Assembly (NCBI GenBank): GCA_963789225.1
Contig: CAWBKD010000007.1
Span: 102,602 to 166,601 of the forward strand
Source of the DNA: Palsa-504 sp963789225
Lineage (GTDB): Bacteria > Actinomycetota > Actinomycetes > Streptosporangiales > Streptosporangiaceae
Reading direction: 5' to 3'
Length of the DNA stretch: 64,000 nucleotides
Under the pieces are notes generated by a model. That model worked only from the letters and a program-made list of their open reading frames with translations, made no database searches and had not been told where the DNA came from. A program made the position numbers and the translations under genes. Of the stretch, positions 58,920-64,000 are shown piece after piece; positions within the stretch are counted from its first letter, which is position 1, and each line of letters opens with the position of its first letter.

Positions 58920-60661
58920 GCGCAGGCCCGGCGCGAGTCGCCCGGGTGAACGGGCCGCTGGTGGAGGTCACCGGCCTCACCGGGGTCGCGATGAACGACA
59001 TCGTCGAACTCGGCGAGCACCTGCTGCCCGGCGAGGCCGTCGCCATCAGGGGCGACGTGACCACCGTGCAGGCGTACGAGTACACCGGCGGCCTCGCGCC
59101 GGGTCATCCCGCCCGGTCGCGCGGCGAGCCGCTGTCGGCGCGCCTGGGCCCGCACCTGCTCGGCGGCATCTTCGACGGGCTGCTCCGGCCGCTCAGCGGG
59201 GCACCCGCCTGGCTCGAGCCCGGCTATCCTTTCCGCCCCGCCGAAGGCCAGGAGTGGGAGTTCACGCCGCAGGCCGAGGTGGGCACGGCCGTCGGCGAGG
59301 GCGCCAGCCTGGGCTCGGTGACGGTCTCCGGCGGCATCGGCTACCGGGTGCTCGTACCGCCTGGCGTGCACGGAATCGTAGAAAAGGTGCGCGAGGCCGG
59401 CCCGGCGCCCGGCGACGCGGCGGTCGCGACCGTGTCGGGCACGGACGTGCACCTGACCTCAACCTGGCCGGTGCGGCGCCCGCGGCCTTACCGCCGGCGG
59501 CTCGACGCTTCCGCGCCGCTGCTCACCGGGCAGCGGGTGATCGACGTACTGTTCCCGGTGACCAAGGGCGGTAGCTCCGCCGTTCCCGGGGGGTTCGGCA
59601 CCGGCAAGACCGTGCTGCTGCAGCAGATCACGAAGTGGTGCGACGCGGACGTGATCGTATACGTCGGCTGCGGGGAACGCGGCAACGAGCTAGCCGACAT
59701 GCTGGGCGAACTCGCCGAGCTCAGCGATCCGCGCACCGGAGGCAAGCTGGCCGCCAGGACCGTCGTCATCGCGAACACGTCGAACATGCCGATGATGGCA
59801 CGCGAGGCCAGCATCTACAGTGCCGCCTCGGTCGCCGAGCACTTCAGGGACATGGGCCTGGACGTCGTGGTGGTAGCGGATTCGACCTCCCGCTGGGCCG
59901 AGGCGCTGCGCGAGTTCGCGTCCCGCAACGGCGACCTCCCGGCCGAGGAGGGCTATCCGGCCAGCCTGTCGTCCGCCCTGGCCGCGTTCTACGAACGGGC
60001 AGGCCGCGTCGTCACCGGCGACGGGCGCGAGGGCTCGGTGACGATCATCGGCGCGGTCTCCCCGGCCGGCGGCGACATGACCGAACCGGTCACCGCCTAC
60101 ACCCAGCGTTTCGTCCGCAGCCTGTGGTCCCTGGACCGCGACCTGGCCTACGCGCGGCACTACCCGGCCGTCTCCTGGTCCGGCTCGTTCTCCCGGGACA
60201 TCGACGCCGTCGCCGCCTGGCAGGCCGGCGCGGGGGATCCCGGCTGGACCGGCCGCAGGACCCGGCTCGCCGCGCTGCTCGCCGAGGCGGACCGGCTCAC
60301 CTCCCTGGCTGAGCTCATGGGCGCGGCCGCCCTGCCGCCCAGGGAGCGCGCCACGATCCTGGCGGGGCGGCTGATCAGGGAAGGCCTGCTGCAGCAAAGC
60401 GCGCTCAGCCCCGTCGACGCCTCCTGTGACTCGGCCAGGGCCGCCGCCCTCGGCGACGCGATTCTGGCCGTCGCGGAGCGGTGCCGTGAGCTGGCTGACT
60501 CGTCCGTGCCCCCGGCAGCTCTCGAAGCACAGGACTTCTCCCTGATCCTGCGGGCCCGGGAGGAGGCCGTGACACCGGACGCCGTCGCGGCCCAGAAGCA
60601 GGCCATGCTCGCCCGCCTCGACGACCTGCTCCGGCTCAGCCAGGAAGGCGGTGCGAGATGA
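58907..60661 (+). CDS. atpA: V/A-type ATPase catalytic subunit A
   Basis: Catalytic ATPase subunit, 584 residues. N-terminal barrel ARVARVNGPLVEVTGLTGVA, non-homologous insert ending near residue 190, Walker A GGFGTGKT at 228-235, catalytic Glu in YVGCGERGNELADML, ADSTSRWAEALREFASR and EEGYPASLSSALAAFYERAG. All key catalytic elements are present. ATG 58907 or GTG 58916 could be the start; both overlap subunit E. The family is certain. Confidence 0.95.
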   Translation: MDTVSAGPARVARVNGPLVEVTGLTGVAMNDIVELGEHLLPGEAVAIRGDVTTVQAYEYTGGLAPGHPARSRGEPLSARLGPHLLGGIFDGLLRPLSGAPAWLEPGYPFRPAEGQEWEFTPQAEVGTAVGEGASLGSVTVSGGIGYRVLVPPGVHGIVEKVREAGPAPGDAAVATVSGTDVHLTSTWPVRRPRPYRRRLDASAPLLTGQRVIDVLFPVTKGGSSAVPGGFGTGKTVLLQQITKWCDADVIVYVGCGERGNELADMLGELAELSDPRTGGKLAARTVVIANTSNMPMMAREASIYSAASVAEHFRDMGLDVVVVADSTSRWAEALREFASRNGDLPAEEGYPASLSSALAAFYERAGRVVTGDGREGSVTIIGAVSPAGGDMTEPVTAYTQRFVRSLWSLDRDLAYARHYPAVSWSGSFSRDIDAVAAWQAGAGDPGWTGRRTRLAALLAEADRLTSLAELMGAAALPPRERATILAGRLIREGLLQQSALSPVDASCDSARAAALGDAILAVAERCRELADSSVPPAALEAQDFSLILRAREEAVTPDAVAAQKQAMLARLDDLLRLSQEGGAR

Positions 60662-62046
60662 CCTCCTGGGCGCGACGCGAGTACACCGGGATAGCGGAGC
60701 TTCGCGGCCCGCTGATGGTTGTCCGCGGCGTGGACGGAGTGGGCTGGGATGAGTTCGCGGCGATCCGGATGGAGACCGGCGAAACCCGGCACGGGCTGGT
60801 CCTGGAGGCCGATCGCGACCTGGCCGTGGTGCAGGTGCTCGAAGGCACCAACGGCATGCGCCCGACGGGGACCAGGGTCACGTTCAGCGGCACCCCCTTG
60901 CGCATTCCCGTCGGGGCGGACTGGCTCGGCCGGGTCTGCAACGGCCGCGGCGATCCGATCGACGGCGGCCCGCCGGTCACCGGCGACGTCACCATGCCCG
61001 TGGCCGGCTCCCCCATCAATCCCGTGCTGCGGGAGCCGCCCGCCGAGCCGGTACTGACCGGGATCTCGGTCATCGACTCCCTGACCACGCTGGTGCGCGG
61101 CCAGAAGCTTCCCGTGTTCTCGGTGGCGGGCCTGCCCCATCTCGAACTGGCCGCCCAGCTGGCCGCCCAGGCATCGGTCGGCAGTGACGCCTTCAGCGTC
61201 GTGTTCGCGGCGATGGGCCTCACCCACGCCGACGCCGCGGCCGTCCGCGTCGTCCTCCAGGAGCGCTCCGCGGCCGGCGAGCTCGTGCTGCTGCTCAACC
61301 TCGCCGACGCCCCGGTCATCGAGCGCATCCTGACGCCGCGGCTGGCGCTCACCGTGGCCGAGCGGCTGGCCTTCACCCTCGGCCGGCACGTGCTGGTCGT
61401 CATGGCCGACATGACCAGCTACTGCGAGGCGCTGCGTGAGGTCTCCGCCGCCCGCGGCGAGATCCCGGCCCGGCGCGCCTACCCCGGCTACCTCTACAGC
61501 GACCTCGCCTCGTTGTATGAACGGTGCGGACGGATCCGCGGCAGGCCTGGCTCTGTCACGGTGGTCCCGGTGCTGACCATGCCGGCCGGTGACATCACCC
61601 ACCCGGTCCCGGACCTCACCGGGTACATCACCGAAGGGCAGATCGTGCTCTCGCCCGACATCCACGCCCGCGGCGTGTACCCGCCGGTCGACGCACTATC
61701 CTCCCTGTCCCGGCTCATGCGGCACGGCGCGGGTCCCGGCCGTACCAGGGACGACCACCTGGACGTGGCCGCGCAGACCCTGGCCGCGCTCGCCGCCGCG
61801 CGCCACGCCAGCGAGCTGGCCGAGTTGCTCGGCGCCACGGCTCTCGGCCCGCTCGACCGGCAGTACCTCGAGCTCGCGACCGCGTTCGAGCGCGAGTTCA
61901 TGAACCAGGGACGAACCGAGGATCGCAGCCTCGAGGAGAGCCTGAGCCGCGCCTGGCGGGTCCTGGCGACCCTGCCGCGGAACCAGCTGACCATGATCCC
62001 GGCCCCGTTCCTCGACGCCTACTATCCCGGCGGCGGCCAGCCGTGA
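60658..62046 (+). CDS. atpB: V/A-type ATPase subunit B
   Basis: Non-catalytic nucleotide-binding subunit, 462 residues. YTGIAELRGPLMVVRGVDGV, GADWLGRVCNGRGDPIDGGP, degenerate P-loop VFSVAGLPHLELAAQLAAQA, and DMTSYCEALREVSAARGEIP with YPGYLYSDLASLYERCGRI. Overlaps subunit A by 4 bp and D by 4 bp. Confidence 0.95.
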   Translation: MTSWARREYTGIAELRGPLMVVRGVDGVGWDEFAAIRMETGETRHGLVLEADRDLAVVQVLEGTNGMRPTGTRVTFSGTPLRIPVGADWLGRVCNGRGDPIDGGPPVTGDVTMPVAGSPINPVLREPPAEPVLTGISVIDSLTTLVRGQKLPVFSVAGLPHLELAAQLAAQASVGSDAFSVVFAAMGLTHADAAAVRVVLQERSAAGELVLLLNLADAPVIERILTPRLALTVAERLAFTLGRHVLVVMADMTSYCEALREVSAARGEIPARRAYPGYLYSDLASLYERCGRIRGRPGSVTVVPVLTMPAGDITHPVPDLTGYITEGQIVLSPDIHARGVYPPVDALSSLSRLMRHGAGPGRTRDDHLDVAAQTLAALAAARHASELAELLGATALGPLDRQYLELATAFEREFMNQGRTEDRSLEESLSRAWRVLATLPRNQLTMIPAPFLDAYYPGGGQP

Positions 62047-62663
62047 GCGGGCGGGGGTTCACCGTGCCGCCCGGCAGAGCCGGAAGGCTCTGGCTGACCA
62101 GGCGCCTGCAGGTCGCGCGGCGCGGCGCCGACCTGCTCGACCGTAAGCTCCGGATCCTCCAGGCCGAACTCAGCCGGTTCCGCGAGACCGAGGCGCGGAC
62201 CGCCGCGGACTGGGATCGTTGCTGCGCCGACGCCGAACGGTGGCTCTTGCGGGCCTCCATGATCGGCGGCGAGCGCGCCGTCAGGCTGGCCGCCGATGGC
62301 CAGCCCGCGACGGTGACGATCCCCTATACCGTCACCATGGGAGTCCGGCATCCAGCCAGTCCCGCCTGCCTCAGCCCCGCCGCCGTCACCTGGGATGGCC
62401 CGACGCTGACCCAGACGCGACTGGCCCACGCCTCCGCCCTCGCCGCGGCGGTGCAGCACGCTGCGGCCGCCGAGGCGCTCCGCGTCGTCGAGGCCGAGAC
62501 GATGACCACCCGGTACCGGCTCCGCGCGATCGAGGACCGCTGGATTCCCCGGCTCGAGCAGGCCCTGGCCGAGGTGACGTTCGCGCTCGAAGAGCAGGAG
62601 CTAGCGGACGCCGCACGGCTCCGCCTGGCCGTCAGCCCGAACCGGCGGCCGGACGCGATGTGA
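62043..62663 (+). CDS. atpD: V/A-type ATPase subunit D (central rotor)
   Basis: A 206-residue rotor shaft protein. It opens VPPGRAGRLWLTRRLQVARR with GADLLDRKLRILQAEL, the family signature, and closes with a long helix (YRLRAIEDRWIPRLEQALAE). GTG/ATG near 62043 overlaps subunit B. Completes the H-C-I-K-F-E-A-B-D order. Confidence 0.87.
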   Translation: MSGRGFTVPPGRAGRLWLTRRLQVARRGADLLDRKLRILQAELSRFRETEARTAADWDRCCADAERWLLRASMIGGERAVRLAADGQPATVTIPYTVTMGVRHPASPACLSPAAVTWDGPTLTQTRLAHASALAAAVQHAAAAEALRVVEAETMTTRYRLRAIEDRWIPRLEQALAEVTFALEEQELADAARLRLAVSPNRRPDAM

Positions 62664-62749
62664 GCTACCTCTACCGCGCTACCGGACAGCGCACCGAATC
62701 AGCCCGGGCACCGGCCGCCGCGGCGGCGGCGGACCCGAAGCAAGGCTAA
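62660..62749 (+). CDS. Possible 29-residue peptide after subunit D
   Basis: GTG 62660 overlaps the subunit D stop (ATGTGA) and reads VSYLYRATGQRTESARAPAA to TAA 62749. Its end overlaps the convergent USP gene by 51 bp. It may be chance; the overlap geometry is its only support. Confidence 0.2.
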   Translation: MSYLYRATGQRTESARAPAAAAAADPKQG

Positions 62750-63592
62750 GCGCACCGGCGGGTGAACGACCGCGACCGGGCAGGGCGAATGGTGCAGCAG
62801 CGTCGCGGCGACCGAGCCGAGGCTCATGCCGTCAAGGCCGCCCAGACCTCGTGAACCCACTACGAGCATCTGGGCTTCGGACGCGGCGGTCAGCAGCGCC
62901 GTACGCGGCGGGCCGAACACCACCTGCCGCAGCACCGTGACCTCTTGATGCTCCTTCTCCTGAGGCGTCATCACGCGGATGAAGTCTTCTTCCATCCGCG
63001 CCGTGGCGTCGAGCACGCCGGGTGCATCGGCCAGGGCGCACACCGCGATCAGGGGTACGTCGCGCAGCGCCGCCTCCTCGACGGCGAACACCAGCGCTGC
63101 CTGCGAGTCCGGTGATCCGTCAACGCCGACCACCACCGGGCCGGGGGACTGGCTGACCGGCCGCCACTGCCCGCGGACGACCACGATCCGTCCCTGCCCG
63201 TGGCAGGCTACCCGCCAGGCAACCGATCCCAGCAGCGAGCCGCCAAGCCCGTCGCGGCCGTGGGAACCAACCACGACCATCTCAGCGGAGCGGCTGCGCT
63301 CGCATAGCACCCGGGCGGGCAGCCCTCCGGCCAGCTCAGTACGGACGTCGGCGGGGTCCAGGACCGACCCGGCGGACCGCATCCCGTCCGCGAGGATCTG
63401 CCCGCCTCGCTGCCTGAGACGATCACGCATTCCAGAATCGCCGAGAAGTGCCAGGTCATCTGAAGGCCAGGCAAGGCAGATGGTCAGCACGGTTCCGCGG
63501 GCCCGGGCCTCCCTGGCCGCCCAGCGCAGCGCTTCATCGCTGCCTGCCGACCCGTCGTACCCGGCTATGATCCCGTCAGGCATCCCGGCCAT
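62699..63592 (-). CDS. Tandem-domain universal stress protein
   Basis: Two USP domains in 297 residues. Domain 1: IIAGYDGSAGSDEALRWAAR, loop VVGSHGRDGLGGSLLGSVAW. Domain 2: VVVGVDGSPDSQAALVFAVE, loop VVGSRGLGGLDGMSLGSVAA with CPVAVVHPP. Both loops fit G-2X-G-9X-G-S, so both may bind ATP. ATG 63592 has AAGGAGG 7 bp upstream. A 9/10 DosR-type box lies 79 bp upstream. Convergent with the ATPase operon. Confidence 0.9.
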   Translation of the reverse strand: MAGMPDGIIAGYDGSAGSDEALRWAAREARARGTVLTICLAWPSDDLALLGDSGMRDRLRQRGGQILADGMRSAGSVLDPADVRTELAGGLPARVLCERSRSAEMVVVGSHGRDGLGGSLLGSVAWRVACHGQGRIVVVRGQWRPVSQSPGPVVVGVDGSPDSQAALVFAVEEAALRDVPLIAVCALADAPGVLDATARMEEDFIRVMTPQEKEHQEVTVLRQVVFGPPRTALLTAASEAQMLVVGSRGLGGLDGMSLGSVAATLLHHSPCPVAVVHPPVRLALLRVRRRRGGRCPG

Positions 63593-63670
63593 GGCGACCT
63601 CCTTACAACTGGACCTGACCTCCACGGCCTATCGGCGCCCCAATCTCGCCCACATCCAGCCCCTGGTACA

Positions 63671-63684
63671 GGGAAGAAGGTCCC
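63671..63684. promoter_or_regulatory. DosR-type box, 9/10 arms
   Basis: GGGAAGAAGGTCCC, one mismatch in the left arm, 79 bp upstream of the tandem USP start. Confidence 0.55.
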
Positions 63685-63724
63685 GGGTGGGGACCCGCTG
63701 CGGCGATGTGCGGCAGAGCGGCGG

Positions 63725-64000
63725 TCACACGTGAATGTACGGGCCTGGGGCGACGATCAGGGGAACCGGGTAGACGAGGCGGTCGCGCACGGCCACTACG
63801 CCTGGGACACGACGAACCTTGGCGAGGATGTCGTGACCGATCGAGATGGTCTCCGGGGTGCCTTCCAGGGTCACGATGCCGTCACGCACGATGACCGAGT
63901 ACCAGCTCGGCTCCGAGAGGCGGGGGATCACCTGGCCGATGATCTCGAGGCGGATCTCCTCATCCGGTCGGTCGAAGACGGCCAGCGCGTCGGCCCGGCT
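63725..64000 (-). CDS. CBS-BON-type protein, C-terminal part (cut by window edge)
   Basis: The frame is open to the right edge. It reads SRADALAVFDRPDEEIRLEI, as at the end of a CBS domain, then a BON domain: WYSVIVRDGIVTLEGTPETI and VRRVPGVVAVRDRLVYPVP. CBS-BON proteins occur in actinobacterial stress regions. ATG 63931 is internal. Ligand unknown. Confidence 0.8.
   Translation of the reverse strand, partial: SRADALAVFDRPDEEIRLEIIGQVIPRLSEPSWYSVIVRDGIVTLEGTPETISIGHDILAKVRRVPGVVAVRDRLVYPVPLIVAPGPYIHV

Noticed and set aside
1..64000. Looked for CRISPR arrays, tRNA and rRNA genes, phage genes and terminal repeats of insertion sequences
   Set aside because: No direct-repeat/spacer arrays, cloverleaf or rRNA sequence, phage structural genes or paired IS ends were recognised by eye.

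Overview
The window is very G+C-rich DNA with actinobacterial codon use (GTG starts, GGAGG ribosome sites, many 4-nt stop/start overlaps). Gene content points to a non-mycobacterial actinomycete, perhaps Streptosporangiales-like. I cannot name the genus. The leading theme is a DosR/DevR-type dormancy (hypoxia) regulon. There is an intact DevR-like response regulator at 21.0 kb and a DevS-like two-GAF histidine kinase at 35.2-36.9 kb. Palindromes matching the core of the mycobacterial DosR box (GGGAC-N4-GTCCC) recur between genes, three of them with perfect arms (7675, 37132, 52979).

Layout. 0-2.8 kb: an acyltransferase cut by the left edge and a DrrAB-like ABC exporter. 3.1-6.5 kb: a decay zone holding remnants of exonuclease III, an acyl-CoA ligase, an ABC ATPase, a DUF998 protein, a universal stress protein (USP) and a ferredoxin-like protein, plus a DUF4190 gene carrying a CCT microsatellite. 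6.3-10.8 kb: the arginine deiminase pathway, with arcD and arcA intact, arcB frameshifted and arcC cut short. 10.8-12 kb: gene-poor, with a transposase scrap. 12-19 kb: a K+ channel and a MarR-controlled exporter operon. 19-22.2 kb: the missing C-terminal part of arcC, a broken second devR copy, a USP, devR, and a collapsed acetyl-CoA hydrolase gene. 22.2-35.2 kb: proton-translocating transhydrogenase, thiolase, acetoacetyl-CoA reductase, Acg-like nitroreductase, WS/DGAT, CBS protein, a STAS-PAS pseudo-kinase, an SRPBCC protein and phosphate acetyltransferase. 35.2-39.2 kb: devS and three USPs. 39.3-49.7 kb: two more ABC exporter systems with TetR and MarR regulators, a methyltransferase and a flavodoxin. 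49.7-54.7 kb: a truncated release-factor-like gene, a RafH-like ribosome hibernation factor, a membrane acyltransferase and a drug-efflux MFS protein. 54.9-62.7 kb: a complete nine-gene V/A-type ATPase operon. 62.7-64 kb: a tandem USP and a BON protein cut by the right edge.

How it may work together (inference): DevS senses redox or gas through a GAF domain that keeps the His used as heme ligand in DosS, and activates DevR. DevR would switch on survival functions at the boxes: ATP from arginine breakdown and acetyl-phosphate (pta), NAD(P)H balance (pntAB), a carbon and electron sink (thiolase/reductase, WS/DGAT), ribosome hibernation (RafH-like), USPs, and possibly the V/A-type ATPase for pH or proton-motive-force control. 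This would be a non-mycobacterial dormancy island with a rotary ATPase module not known from the mycobacterial regulon. Several genes are broken by single-base shifts, so some breaks could be assembly errors.
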